In this document: piece by piece, positions 48,086 through 56,608 of the stretch
How the letters are laid out: every line of letters begins with the position of its first letter
How positions within the stretch are numbered: the stretch's first letter is position 1
DNA from: Methylobacter tundripaludum SV96
GTDB lineage: Bacteria; Pseudomonadota; Gammaproteobacteria; Methylococcales; Methylomonadaceae
Direction of reading: 5' to 3'
Length of the DNA stretch: 64,000 nucleotides
Assembly: GCF_000190755.2 (NCBI RefSeq)
Contig: NZ_JH109154.1
Location: forward strand, 1 to 64,000
Notes under the pieces: generated by a model
Told to the model about the DNA's origin: nothing
The model's database searches: none
Seen by the model: only the letters and a program-made list of their open reading frames with translations
Made by a program: the position numbers and the translations under genes

Positions 48086-49384
48086 TTAAGGTAAAAACAA
48101 TTGTGCGGCAGCAGTGGGATTTGACGCAAAATAACAGTGCAGGTAACTGGCAGTCAGCCGGTTTAGCTGATAAATGGCTTCCCCTGCTGAAGTGTTATGC
48201 ACACGCTCGCCAAAGGCAATAGGGACCAGCGGTGTTTCGATAAGGGAGTGGTGAAAAGCATGGCTGCGCAATACGCCACCGGCCATAGGCGCCGATTGAA
48301 AACCCAAACCTTTCAGCCGGTTTTGCATGATGGCGTGTCCCGGCAAGAGGCCAACCATCTCACCGCGATTCCCGGCTTTATCGACGATCGATTCCAGCAA
48401 ATACAACATGCCGCCGCATTCGGCGTAAATGGGTTTGCCTTGCTGGAAATGCATTTGCAATGCCGCTTTCATCGACGGATTATCCTGTAGCGTTTGCAAA
48501 TGCAGTTCGGGATAACCACCCGGCAGATAAATGCTGTCAACATCGGGCAGTGCTTTATCTGCAAGCGGCGAAAAGAAAATCAGTGTGGCTCCCATCGTCC
48601 GCAGCACATCCAGATTGGCTGCGTAAATAAATGAAAACGCGGTATCGCGGGCAACGCCGATGCGGATACCCGATAACAGTTGAGGCGGCGTTTCCTGTTC
48701 TGGCGCTGTAAATTCCACAGACTCCGGAAAATTCGCCAGCCCGGTCACGGCAATTGCCGTTGCGGCGGCCGACATTCGCGATTCGAGATCAAGCACTTCT
48801 TCCGCCTGAACCAGACCCAGATGTCGTTCCGGCAATACAAACCGGTTATCGCGGGGTATCCCGCCGAAGTAGCATAGATCCGGCGGCATGCCTTGCATGA
48901 TCATTTCGTTATGCCGCGGGCTGGCGATATTATTGGCTAAAACACCGGAGAATTTGAGTCCAGGCCGATAGTTGGCGAGTCCGTAGGCAAGTGCTCCCAG
49001 CGTTTGGGCGGCACCGGTCGCATCAATCACCGCCATCACCGGCACCGAGAATAGTTCGGCCACATCGGCGCTGCAAGGCTCGCCATCAAACAAGCCCATA
49101 ACGCCCTCAATCAGTATTAAATCGGCTTCCAGCGCGGCCTCATATAACAATCGCCGACATTCAGTTTCGCCCATCATCCACAGATCAAGTTGGTACACCG
49201 GCAGGCCGCAGGCGCGTTCGAGTATCATCGGATCGAGAAAGTCGGGGCCGGATTTAAACACCCGGACTTTGCGGCCTTGCTCGACGTGATAACGGGCAAG
49301 CGCTGCAGTGATGGTGGTCTTGCCGTGATTGGAGCCGGGCGCGGTGATGAACAGGGCAGGGCAGTGAATTGTTGAAAGGGTCAT
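48086..49384 (-). CDS. cobB: Cobyrinic acid a,c-diamide synthase (CobB/CbiA)
   Basis: Amidates the a and c side chains of (hydrogeno)cobyrinic acid with glutamine and ATP. It is 432 aa from the ATG at 49384. The N-terminal dethiobiotin-synthetase-like domain has the P-loop ITAPGSNHGKTTITAALARY and GVMGLFDGEPCSADVAELF. The C-terminal triad-type amidotransferase domain has Cys in PIYAECGGMLYLLES. ATG 49384 is preferred, though an in-frame GTG lies at 49423. It is the last gene of the cobalamin cluster seen here and converges with the che operon. Confidence 0.95.
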   Translation of the reverse strand: MTLSTIHCPALFITAPGSNHGKTTITAALARYHVEQGRKVRVFKSGPDFLDPMILERACGLPVYQLDLWMMGETECRRLLYEAALEADLILIEGVMGLFDGEPCSADVAELFSVPVMAVIDATGAAQTLGALAYGLANYRPGLKFSGVLANNIASPRHNEMIMQGMPPDLCYFGGIPRDNRFVLPERHLGLVQAEEVLDLESRMSAAATAIAVTGLANFPESVEFTAPEQETPPQLLSGIRIGVARDTAFSFIYAANLDVLRTMGATLIFFSPLADKALPDVDSIYLPGGYPELHLQTLQDNPSMKAALQMHFQQGKPIYAECGGMLYLLESIVDKAGNRGEMVGLLPGHAIMQNRLKGLGFQSAPMAGGVLRSHAFHHSLIETPLVPIAFGERVHNTSAGEAIYQLNRLTASYLHCYFASNPTAAAQLFLP

Positions 49385-49459
49385 TTCCAGGCAGCTCCAG
49401 TCGATTGGCTCGTTTCCATTCACCGCGTTCTGTATACATAGGACGTTGTTCGTGATTCC

Positions 49460-49536
49460 TGGCGTAGCGCGTGGGAACGAGAGGCAACATTAGGAGTGCA
49501 AGCTTTGCTTGCGTTTGCAGGCGAAGCCTGCACTCC
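49460..49536. repeat. Repeat pair between cobW and cobB
   Basis: A GCGTAGCGCGTGGGAACGAG fragment of the truD-leader repeat family is followed by the 44-bp palindrome GGAGTGCA...TGCACTCC (49493-49536), inverted relative to the copy at 8769-8812. Confidence 0.7.
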
Positions 49537-49571
49537 AAACGTAAAAGTAGTAGCAGCTAAGTAGCGGCGGT

Positions 49572-50690
49572 TCATTTCCATGCAGTCCCGGTCAATTTGG
49601 ATAACAGTTCCGCCACCGTGTTACGGTTCAGATGATAACCGATAAAAACCAGTTCCGATTCTTTTGAAGATTGCTTGGCAGTGTCGGAACCTATCGTCAC
49701 GCGAGTGCGCACACCCTGCACCAGAACGGATTGATCGGCAAATAGTATAAAGCCTTTGCAGCGCAACAACGGCTCCGCTTTAGCCACTTCGATCAATGCC
49801 TGTTTGATTGTTTCCGCCTGCTGCGGCTCTTGGCTGCGCAGTACGAACGAGAGCCATCCCGGATCCTGCTCATGAAAATGTTTGTGCGTCGTCAGTCCGT
49901 GACTGTGGCCTGCCAAACCGGAATGGGCGTGACCGTTCAGTCTTGCATGGCTACCTAATGTCGGCGCACCGGAACCGGGTATCGGCGTAAACCGGTGGTT
50001 GTGCGTTGTAAAGGTCGGCTGGTGCAAGCGCAGGCCAAGAGCCAGACGGATATCCAGCTGGGCGTTGTAGGCAAGTTCGAGGAAGCGCACGTTCGGCGCC
50101 CGATCGCGAACGCGTTGTTCCGCGAGCAGCAAGGCATCCTCATCCAGCGCATCGATTTTGTTCAACACCACGACATCGGCATATTCGAGTTGCTGCTCAA
50201 ACAAGGTCGCGACTGAATCGGCAACGGCGGCCTGCGGACTGTCGGCACTCAAGTCACGATCAAATTGGTCGGACAGCAGCAACGGCGTATCCACCACGGC
50301 CAGCGTCGCATCCAGGATAAAATCCCCGGCCAACTCAGGTGTTTGCAACAGTTCCATGACCGCTGTCGGCAACGCAAGCCCGGAGGTTTCTATCAGCACA
50401 TGATCGACATTGGCACGGCGCCCGGCGATAGCCTGCATGGTCGGGATAAAGTGTTCGTCATCGCCGTAGGCAATCAGGCCGTAAGGGAAATCATGAATCC
50501 GCACATGCTCATCGCCGCCAACGCTGTCGTTAATCAGCGCACCGTCGATGGAAACTTCGCCGAATTCATTGATCAGTAACGCAAGGCGTCGGGTTTGCCT
50601 GCTTTTAATCAGGCTACTCAGCAATGTGGTTTTACCGGAACCGAGAAAACCGGTAACGATGGTGACCGGAATCATGCGTTGATATTCCAT
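49572..50690 (-). CDS. cobW: CobW-type COG0523 GTPase lacking the CxCC motif
   Basis: 372 aa G3E P-loop GTPase; CobW is thought to supply Co(II) to the late cobaltochelatase. Walker A VTGFLGSGKTTLLSSLI, NEFGEVSIDG, ETSGLALP and the specificity motif VLNKID are intact. Where CobW usually has GCICC (after the NEFG segment) this one reads PYGLIAYGDDEHFIPTM, with no cysteine. A His-rich linker (NGHAHSGLAGHSHGLTTHKH FHE, residues ~250-275) separates the GTPase and C-terminal domains. Position in the cob cluster supports the CobW role, but metal binding must differ. Confidence 0.85.
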   Translation of the reverse strand: MEYQRMIPVTIVTGFLGSGKTTLLSSLIKSRQTRRLALLINEFGEVSIDGALINDSVGGDEHVRIHDFPYGLIAYGDDEHFIPTMQAIAGRRANVDHVLIETSGLALPTAVMELLQTPELAGDFILDATLAVVDTPLLLSDQFDRDLSADSPQAAVADSVATLFEQQLEYADVVVLNKIDALDEDALLLAEQRVRDRAPNVRFLELAYNAQLDIRLALGLRLHQPTFTTHNHRFTPIPGSGAPTLGSHARLNGHAHSGLAGHSHGLTTHKHFHEQDPGWLSFVLRSQEPQQAETIKQALIEVAKAEPLLRCKGFILFADQSVLVQGVRTRVTIGSDTAKQSSKESELVFIGYHLNRNTVAELLSKLTGTAWK

Positions 50691-50742
50691 GGAAACTTCT
50701 CATTAAAAACAGGTAAATCAGTAATGAATCGATAAAAGCTAT

Positions 50743-50851
50743 CACCACGAAGACACGAAGTAATAAAACTTCGTGTTCTTCGTTTCTCGGCAACTGCTCC
50801 CTGCGTTGCTCTACCTCCTGCGTCCATGCAGTCGTTCGTGGCGAATAAAAT
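50743..50851. repeat. CACCACGAAG palindrome interrupted by a 47-bp mini-element
   Basis: The left arm CACCACGAAGACACGAAG and right arm TTCGTGGCGAATAAA are separated by an insert at 50789-50835 that begins GGCAACTGCTCC and ends GCAGTCGT. Uninterrupted copies lie at 56505-56573 and 58922-58979. Confidence 0.75.
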
Positions 50852-50875
50852 GCTTTTAATCGTCTACTTACTCGT

Positions 50876-52477
50876 TTATGGGGTTACATGCCACGCTTGC
50901 AATTGGCTCAATGCCGCATCGAAACTTGAGGTAGTAAACGGATACTCAAGTTTCGGGCGCTTGATCACCAGCAACGGGATGTTCAGCGCCTGCGTTGCCG
51001 CCACTTTGGCTTGATAGCCGCCTGCATCGCCGGAATCCTTGGTGATGACGCAATCGATTTTCAAATCCCGCCACAAGGCGGTGTTGAAAGCTTCAGAGAA
51101 CGGTCCTTGCATCGCGCAAATATGGCTGCGCGGCACACCCAGATCGATTGCTCGTTGGATGAATTCAGGCTCGGGCGTAACCCGCACAAACCATTCGCGT
51201 TCGGCGGCACCCGGCGCATTGAGAAAGGCAGCCAAGTCTTTGGAACCGGTGGTCAGAAAAATGCGCCGACCGAGTTTAATGGCTTGTTCGGCAGCTTGTT
51301 CCAAAGAACATGTAGGATGTGCTGACGAAGGAAGCGCATCACTATCAGAAAGATGCGCTTCACTGTGTTCAGCACATCCTACGGAGCTGGGCCGTTCATA
51401 ACGCAGATACGGGATATTCAAGCTTTTCGACAAGCCCATCAATTGTTCAGAAATCAACTTCGCATAAGGATGCGTTGCATCGACAATCACCCGCGCCTGA
51501 TTTTGGCTTAGCGCCTGTTTTCGCGCCTCGACGCCTTGATGACCGGCCCAGACCGACACGCCGGGGCAATGCTGGGCGGCAACCTCGCCGCCATATTCCG
51601 TCGCGGCGGAGACCACGACCGGATAGCCTTGCTGTGCCAATTCGTTAGCCAAGGCGTTGCCGTCGCTGGTGCCGGAAAAGACCCATAACGCTTGCTCTGG
51701 CAGATCAGGGCAACCACAAGGGATTTCCCCTACGTCGGGCGCATCCCAGTTATTGTAGCCGCGCGGCGTAAAAATAAAGCCGCGCTTGCGCTGGGTAAAA
51801 CGGTTGCCGATCACGATGGTGGTCAGCATATCGAACTGCAAAGACAGCAAGTCTTCCAGGTGGTGAATGCTGACTTTCTGGCCGGGCCGATAGGCATTAT
51901 GGATTACGCCGCACAGCGTCTTCGGCGATTTCGACTCCAGCATGATATTGAGGATGCGGTACACGCCTTCCTGGCGACCGGCGCTTTGCACGTTGTACAA
52001 CACACAGGCGAGGTCGGCCTGGGCGATATGCCGTCCGCGTTGCTCTATCCAGTCCCAAGGGCACAACAGGTCGGACAGGCTCAGCGTGGCAAAATCGTGC
52101 GACAACGGCGAGCCTAATAACGAGGCGCAGGCATTGGCGGAAGTAATGCCGGGTATCACGTTGACGGCATAGTCGTCATCTTCGCGCATTTCATCGAAAG
52201 CCAATGCAGCCATCGCGTAAATGCCGATGTCGCCGCTGGAAATCAGCGCAACTTTAGCGCCGCTACGGGCCTTTTCAATCGCCAATAAAGCGCGCTCGCG
52301 TTCCTGAGTCAGCGGCGGCGTGTGGATTTCCTTGCCGGTTATCCACGGCTCAATCCAGCGCAAATACAGGTCATAAGCCACGATCACATCGCTGTCCCGC
52401 AATGCCGCTTCGGCACGCGGAACGATCAAATCGCTAAATCCCGGCCCGACCGAAACCAAATTCAATATACCTTTCAT
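50876..52477 (-). CDS. cobJK: CobJ-CobK fusion: precorrin-3B C17-methyltransferase + precorrin-6A reductase
   Basis: 533 aa. Residues 1-~250 are the CobJ/CbiH methyltransferase that drives ring contraction (LVSVGPGFSDLIVPRAEAAL, VALISSGDIGIYAMA, VIPGITSANACASLLGSPLS HDF, NRFTQRKRGFIFTPRGY). Residues ~262-533 are the CobK/CbiJ reductase (ALWVFSGTSDGNALANELA, VIVDATHPYAKLISEQL, RRIFLTTGSKDLAAF, CVITKDSGDAGGYQAKVAAT). Within CobK, residues ~366-389 are encoded by a 71-bp palindromic element in frame. ATG 52477 is used; GTG 52489 is possible. Confidence 0.92.
   Translation of the reverse strand: MKGILNLVSVGPGFSDLIVPRAEAALRDSDVIVAYDLYLRWIEPWITGKEIHTPPLTQERERALLAIEKARSGAKVALISSGDIGIYAMAALAFDEMREDDDYAVNVIPGITSANACASLLGSPLSHDFATLSLSDLLCPWDWIEQRGRHIAQADLACVLYNVQSAGRQEGVYRILNIMLESKSPKTLCGVIHNAYRPGQKVSIHHLEDLLSLQFDMLTTIVIGNRFTQRKRGFIFTPRGYNNWDAPDVGEIPCGCPDLPEQALWVFSGTSDGNALANELAQQGYPVVVSAATEYGGEVAAQHCPGVSVWAGHQGVEARKQALSQNQARVIVDATHPYAKLISEQLMGLSKSLNIPYLRYERPSSVGCAEHSEAHLSDSDALPSSAHPTCSLEQAAEQAIKLGRRIFLTTGSKDLAAFLNAPGAAEREWFVRVTPEPEFIQRAIDLGVPRSHICAMQGPFSEAFNTALWRDLKIDCVITKDSGDAGGYQAKVAATQALNIPLLVIKRPKLEYPFTTSSFDAALSQLQAWHVTP
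51312..51382. repeat. 71-bp palindromic element embedded in the cobK coding region
   Basis: Outer arms GTAGGATGTGCTGA and TCAGCACATCCTAC are perfect complements; inner arms GAAGCGCATC and GATGCGCTTC pair as well. It encodes VGCAEHSEAHLSDSDALPSS AHP in the CobK frame without a stop. Its architecture matches intergenic palindromes such as 3121-3183. Confidence 0.9.
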
Positions 52478-52515
52478 TCTTTTATCCACTGATTATTGCT
52501 CTGTCTATTTAAAAG

Positions 52516-52676
52516 CGATCACCACGAAGGCACGAGGAACACGAAGTTTTATTTCTTCGCGTATTCGTGGTGAATTTTTCATGTTGCTGCGCTGGTTCCC
52601 AAGCTCCAGCTTTCAGTGTCTCGGGAAGCTGGAGCTTCCAATACGGCATTCCCAAGCTGGAGCTTGGGAACGAGCG
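52516..52676. repeat. Two repeat families between cbiG and cobJK
   Basis: A CACCACGAAGGCACGAGG...ATTCGTGGTG palindrome (52516-52574) is followed by a GTTCCCAAGCTCCAGC ... GCTGGAGCTTGGGAAC palindrome (52589-52676) with an inner GGGAAGCTGGAGCTTCC stem. No gene. Confidence 0.75.
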
Positions 52677-52693
52677 ATCCGGCGGACGGCGCT

Positions 52694-53437
52694 CTATATA
52701 TTATCTTCAACCACGGCAACGGCTACGCCGTTTAAAGCCGTTTTAGGCACGATCAATCTGCCGCGGGCGCCGGCAATCAATGCGCAAGGCTCACAAACTC
52801 CCGGCAAACCCACATTCTGCTGAACCCAGTCCGAGGCTTTAGTTACCCAAGGCCTTGCCGCCACTGTTGCGCTTGCCAAGACGCGTAGCGGCAAATCGTG
52901 CAGTTCGCAAAAATCCAGCAAGCCCGGTTCGTTTGCCTTCAAGTCTATAGTCACTATTTCGCGCACTTCGCTTAACGGCCTCTCGCCTAATGCCAGATGC
53001 ACGGCCGCGGCGATTTGCCCGGCAGTGACACCCTTGCGGCAACCTATACCGACGACCAAAGGCTTCAAGGCTTCGGTCGCCGTAGTAATGACCGGTACCG
53101 CGCCGGTTACATTGGCGACGCGATAAGCCAAACGGTTGGCACCGCCTTCGTGTCCTGCCAGCAGCGACACCGCGAACCGTCCCGCTTCGTCCAACACCAC
53201 GACGGCCGGGTCGCTATGTTTGTCCTGCGCCAAGCCCTCGAGAAAGCGCACCGCGATGCCGCTGGCCGCTATCATGATCCACTGCGACTGCTGGCGATAA
53301 GCGGCGGCAAACTGCTCTTTCTGGGGTGTGGCGATATCGAGCCATGGCCGATACAGTACACCGCCAAGCCGTTCTTGCAGGGCCAAAGCCAAGGCTTCGC
53401 TTTCCGGCCTTACCAGCCAGATGCCGCAATCAGTCAT
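52694..53437 (-). CDS. cbiG: Cobalt-precorrin-5A hydrolase-type protein CbiG
   Basis: Opens the delta-lactone of precorrin-5A, releasing acetaldehyde. It is 247 aa from ATG 53437 (AAAGG seven bases upstream). The N-terminal domain (~1-115) has IMIAASGIAVRFLEGLAQDK and VVLDEAGRFAVSLLAGHEGG ANRLA. The C-terminal domain (~125-247) has VVGIGCRKGVTAGQIAAAV and IDLKANEPGLLDFC. It lacks the middle domain of longer CbiG proteins. Both aerobic-type (CobE-like) and anaerobic-type roles share this C-domain. Confidence 0.92.
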   Translation of the reverse strand: MTDCGIWLVRPESEALALALQERLGGVLYRPWLDIATPQKEQFAAAYRQQSQWIMIAASGIAVRFLEGLAQDKHSDPAVVVLDEAGRFAVSLLAGHEGGANRLAYRVANVTGAVPVITTATEALKPLVVGIGCRKGVTAGQIAAAVHLALGERPLSEVREIVTIDLKANEPGLLDFCELHDLPLRVLASATVAARPWVTKASDWVQQNVGLPGVCEPCALIAGARGRLIVPKTALNGVAVAVVEDNI

Positions 53438-53501
53438 GCTGCGGCCTTTATCGTACATAGCAATTTAAGCGGAAAATTCATATATTCAATAAAAGATTAA
53501 T

Positions 53502-53660
53502 TCACCACGAAGACACGAAGAAAGAAGTAGAACCTTCGTGTTCCCGGCAATTGCTCCTGCATTGCTCTACCTCCTGCATAACCCACAGGGATGTGGGGAA
53601 TGCAGATATTGCAGGAGCAAATATCTGTCCATGCAGTCGTTCGTGTCTTCGTGGCGAAAT
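53502..53660. repeat. CACCACGAAG palindrome interrupted by the 95-bp long form of the mini-element
   Basis: Arms TTCACCACGAAGACACGAAG and TTCGTGTCTTCGTGGCGAAA surround an insert at 53546-53640. The insert begins GGCAATTGCTCC, ends GCAGTCGT, and contains TTGCTCCTGCA/TGCAGGAGCAA and CCCACA/TGTGGG stems. Confidence 0.75.
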
Positions 53661-53664
53661 GTTT

Positions 53665-54444
53665 TTAAGTTGATGACGACTTTTTCTTTTTCATGACGCG
53701 GAAGATATGCGTGAAATCCTTGGAATACAGACTGGATTCGGTTTGTTCACCGCGCCCTAAAGCTTTGCCTACCAATAACATCGTAGTTAGATTCCACTCG
53801 CTTTTTTTGGTTTCTTTAAGGATGACGCCCAAGGTGCCCTGGTAAGACCGCTCTTCCGGCCAGGTTGCCCGATAGACCAGCGCCACCGGCGTGTCGTCCG
53901 GATAATGCAGGCGCAGGTCGGCGACTATTTTTTTCAAATGCGGCCCGGACAGGAAGATGCACATCGTCGCTTGGTGTTCGGCCAGTCGTGCAATCGATTC
54001 CAGTTCCGGCACGGCCGAAGCGCGGCCCGAAACGCGGGTCAGAATGACGGTTTGCGAGACTTCCGGCTTGGTCAGCTCGGCCTTGATGGATGCCGCCGCC
54101 GAAGTGAACGAGGATACGCCCGGTACAATTTCGTAGTCTATGTCCAGCCCATCTAGCCTGCGCATTTGCTCGGCGGTCGCGCCGTAAATGGCCGGGTCGC
54201 CGGAATGCAAACGGGCTACATCGCAATCATTCTCTTGCGCTCGACGGTAGCAGGCTTCCTGTTGTTCAAGGTCAAGCGTGGCTGTGTCGATCAGTTCGGC
54301 ATCTGCCCGGCAATGCTGCAACATGTCGGTAGGCACCAATGATCCGGCGTACAGCACCATGCTGACCCGGCCGAGAATATTCGCGCCGCGCAATGTGATC
54401 AGATCGGAAGCGCCGGGGCCTGCGCCGATAAAATAAACTTTCAT
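53665..54444 (-). CDS. cobM: Precorrin-4 C11-methyltransferase
   Basis: Methylates C11 (CobM/CbiF). It is 259 aa from ATG 54444, after AGAAG. Marks are VYFIGAGPGASDLITLRGA, VLYAGSLVP, VARLHSGDPAIYGATAEQM, YEIVPGVSSFTSAAASIKAE LT, and VALVYRATWPEERSYQGTL. A basic C-terminal tail (MKKKKSSST) is extra. It overlaps the upstream cobI stop by four bases. Confidence 0.95.
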   Translation of the reverse strand: MKVYFIGAGPGASDLITLRGANILGRVSMVLYAGSLVPTDMLQHCRADAELIDTATLDLEQQEACYRRAQENDCDVARLHSGDPAIYGATAEQMRRLDGLDIDYEIVPGVSSFTSAAASIKAELTKPEVSQTVILTRVSGRASAVPELESIARLAEHQATMCIFLSGPHLKKIVADLRLHYPDDTPVALVYRATWPEERSYQGTLGVILKETKKSEWNLTTMLLVGKALGRGEQTESSLYSKDFTHIFRVMKKKKSSST

Positions 54445-55175
54445 GCGTGTCTTCTCTCTCTGGGTGTTTTGCGTATGAGTAAAGTGGCGAGATAGCCCAT
54501 CGCCGAGGTGGCGCATAAATCGCTGACATCATCGGCCAGCATTTCGTCCGCCAAGCCGATGCGACGGGCAAACGCGCAGTGCTCGGCGATGCCCATGTCA
54601 CGGAGCAAGGCCAGCACCCAGGGCAGGCGCGCGCCGATCTTCATCAGCACCACGATGTCATGGCTTTCGATGTCCTGTCGTAGCGCCGCCGCATCTTCGG
54701 GGCAAGGCAGAATTAATGTACGCTCCTTGCCTACCCCCAGCGGCCAACCCATCGCCGAGGCCGCAGCCGCATAGCTGGTAATGCCGGGGAAGGTGCGCTG
54801 CGGCAGATCCGGCAAATACTCGCGCAAGGCGGCCAATATATAGCCGTAAGTGGAGTAGGTTAGGCTGTCGCCTATGGTCAGGTAAGCCACGTTTAAACCT
54901 GCGCGCAAATCGACGGCGATGGTTTCCGCCAGTTGTGCGTAATGCTCGCTCAGCACCGTGCGGTCAGGGTCCATGGTGAATTCGATTTCACGTATCCGTT
55001 CCTGAGCGATGGCTATGCCTGCTAAGCATTGCAGGGCTACCGATGTGTCGGAACTGTGCGCTCGGGGGGCGTAAATGATGTCGGCCTGTTGCAGCGCTTC
55101 GACCGCCGCCAGCGGAATGTAACCCGCAGGTCCCGGCCCTACGCCTATACCCCAGAATGTACCCAGCAAACTCAT
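54441..55175 (-). CDS. cobI: Precorrin-2 C20-methyltransferase
   Basis: Methylates C20 of (cobalt-)precorrin-2 (CobI/CbiL). It is 244 aa. WGIGVGPGPAGYIPLAAVEA L, VAYLTIGDSLTYSTYGYIL, TFPGITSYAAAASAMGWPLG and VLMKIGARLPWVLALL identify it. It overlaps cobM (ATGA). Whether it acts on the metal-free or cobalt form cannot be told from sequence. Confidence 0.95.
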   Translation of the reverse strand: MSLLGTFWGIGVGPGPAGYIPLAAVEALQQADIIYAPRAHSSDTSVALQCLAGIAIAQERIREIEFTMDPDRTVLSEHYAQLAETIAVDLRAGLNVAYLTIGDSLTYSTYGYILAALREYLPDLPQRTFPGITSYAAAASAMGWPLGVGKERTLILPCPEDAAALRQDIESHDIVVLMKIGARLPWVLALLRDMGIAEHCAFARRIGLADEMLADDVSDLCATSAMGYLATLLIRKTPRERRHA

Positions 55176-55243
55176 ATAGCTCTTCTCATAAAAATTTAAG
55201 TGTCATCTCGTTTCCACACGCAGTGCCGAGAACGGTCATGGTT

Positions 55244-55312
55244 GTGGGGGCGACTTTAGTCGCCCAGTCAGTAATAATCTAACCGCTCAATGGCGACTGA
55301 AGTCGCCCCCAC
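55244..55312. repeat. GTGGGGGCGACT inverted repeat between cbiD and cobI
   Basis: GTGGGGGCGACTTTAGTCGC (55244-) and GCGACTGAAGTCGCCCCCAC (-55312) are inverted copies, each also self-palindromic around GGCGACTxxAGTCGCC. Possible transcript-shaping hairpin. Confidence 0.75.
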
Positions 55313-55326
55313 AGCAGCAGTTATTT

Positions 55327-56460
55327 TCAATCGGCTCCCAAACTCTCGCCTTGTAAATTAAATAGCCGCACTTCAACCTTTTTCACTGCCGGTACGCGTT
55401 GATGAACAAGCGCGGCGATGCGCTGTTCGATGTCTATCCACAACGCCTGTGCGCCGGTTTCCTTCTTTAATCTTTCCATTGCGGCTTCCACTGTGTTTGC
55501 CTGCTCCAGTTCTTGTACCAGACGGCTGTCAAATCCTCGTTCTCCCGCCACCCGCGCGACAACGCTCATGGCCATGTCGCTCCTGCTGGAGTGCGTATCC
55601 CATACGCCGTCCAGCACTTTGGCAAGTTTGCCCGGGTGCCCCAATAACCACAATACATCCAGATGGCGTTGTTGTTCAGCCAATGCCTGCTGTAAAAAAT
55701 CTAACGCGTCGCCAAGAAAATTGGCGATCTGCACTGAGCGCTGTTCGGGTAATCCCAGTGCCTCTTTGGCATAAGTGCGACCGATTTTCCCCGGCAGCAA
55801 AGCGATGCTGTTTATATCGTCGCCCCCCAACGCGACGCGTACATAAACCTCAATCGAGGCAATCCAGGATGCCAGCGACAAAGGCTCGACTATGCCTGAA
55901 GTGCCGAGTATCGATATGCCGCCGACTATGCCGAGTCTCGGGTTGAAGGTCTTTTTGGCAATCGCTTCGCCGTTGATACAGCCTATGATTAGGTCGAAGC
56001 CTTGGTCTTTATTATCGGACACCTCGGCAACCGCCTGCCGCATCATCTTGCGCGGCGTTGGGTTAATTGCAGGCTCACCTACCGCTACGCGTAAGCCGGG
56101 TTGAGTCGCAGTGCCGACGCCGCTTCCGGCGAAAAAGCGTATTTGTCCTTCATTGTTCCTTCGCACTTCGGCAAAGATGGTGGCCCCGTGCGTATTATCC
56201 GGATCATCGCCGCCGTCTTTTAGCACGTCGGCTCGCGCTGTGTGCTCGTTCAACCAACGGCAGTCCTGAATCGGTACGGTCAGGTAATGCGTATCGTCAG
56301 CCAATGTTATTTGTACCTGTGCGTGACGCTCGCCGTGCAGCAGCAGATAGAGCGCGGCTTTAACCGCCGCCGTGGCGCAACTGCCGGTGGTGCGTCCGCG
56401 CCGTAAACCGTTCGGGGCGAGGACATTGAGGTCGAATTCTCTAAGTTCAGTCTGACTCAT
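55327..56460 (-). CDS. cbiD: Cobalt-precorrin-5B C1-methyltransferase CbiD
   Basis: 377 aa. Marks are GLRRGRTTGSCATAAVKAAL, GDDPDNTHGATIFAEV, GSGVGTATQPGLRVAVGEPA INPTPRKMM, GISILGTSGIVEPLS and HLDVLWLLGHPGKLAKVLDG. CbiD replaces CobF-type C1 methylation and is the anaerobic-type enzyme, though it also occurs in Pseudomonas-like clusters with CobN. It stands 151 bases from cobI across a repeat. Confidence 0.95.
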   Translation of the reverse strand: MSQTELREFDLNVLAPNGLRRGRTTGSCATAAVKAALYLLLHGERHAQVQITLADDTHYLTVPIQDCRWLNEHTARADVLKDGGDDPDNTHGATIFAEVRRNNEGQIRFFAGSGVGTATQPGLRVAVGEPAINPTPRKMMRQAVAEVSDNKDQGFDLIIGCINGEAIAKKTFNPRLGIVGGISILGTSGIVEPLSLASWIASIEVYVRVALGGDDINSIALLPGKIGRTYAKEALGLPEQRSVQIANFLGDALDFLQQALAEQQRHLDVLWLLGHPGKLAKVLDGVWDTHSSRSDMAMSVVARVAGERGFDSRLVQELEQANTVEAAMERLKKETGAQALWIDIEQRIAALVHQRVPAVKKVEVRLFNLQGESLGAD

Positions 56461-56504
56461 GCAACGCGAGTAACCTGTCCTGTCATTTAAAAACTTAAAA
56501 AACT

Positions 56505-56573
56505 ATCACCACGAAGACACGAAGAACACGAAGAAATATAACTTCGTGTCCTTCGTGTCTTCGTGGTGAATAA
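56505..56573. repeat. Full CACCACGAAG palindrome between cbiX-cobH and cbiD
   Basis: ATCACCACGAAGACACGAAG then AACACGAAG pairs with CTTCGTGTCCTTCGTGTCTT then CGTGGTGAAT. This copy is uninterrupted. Confidence 0.8.
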
Positions 56574-56608
56574 AAAGCTTTAACAGCCTGTTTACTAGCA
56601 TTTCGCGC

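Noticed and set aside
55418-55946. Two long plus-strand frames (118 and 165 codons) over cbiD.
   Set aside because: High-GC shadow frames opposite a clear, complete cbiD gene.
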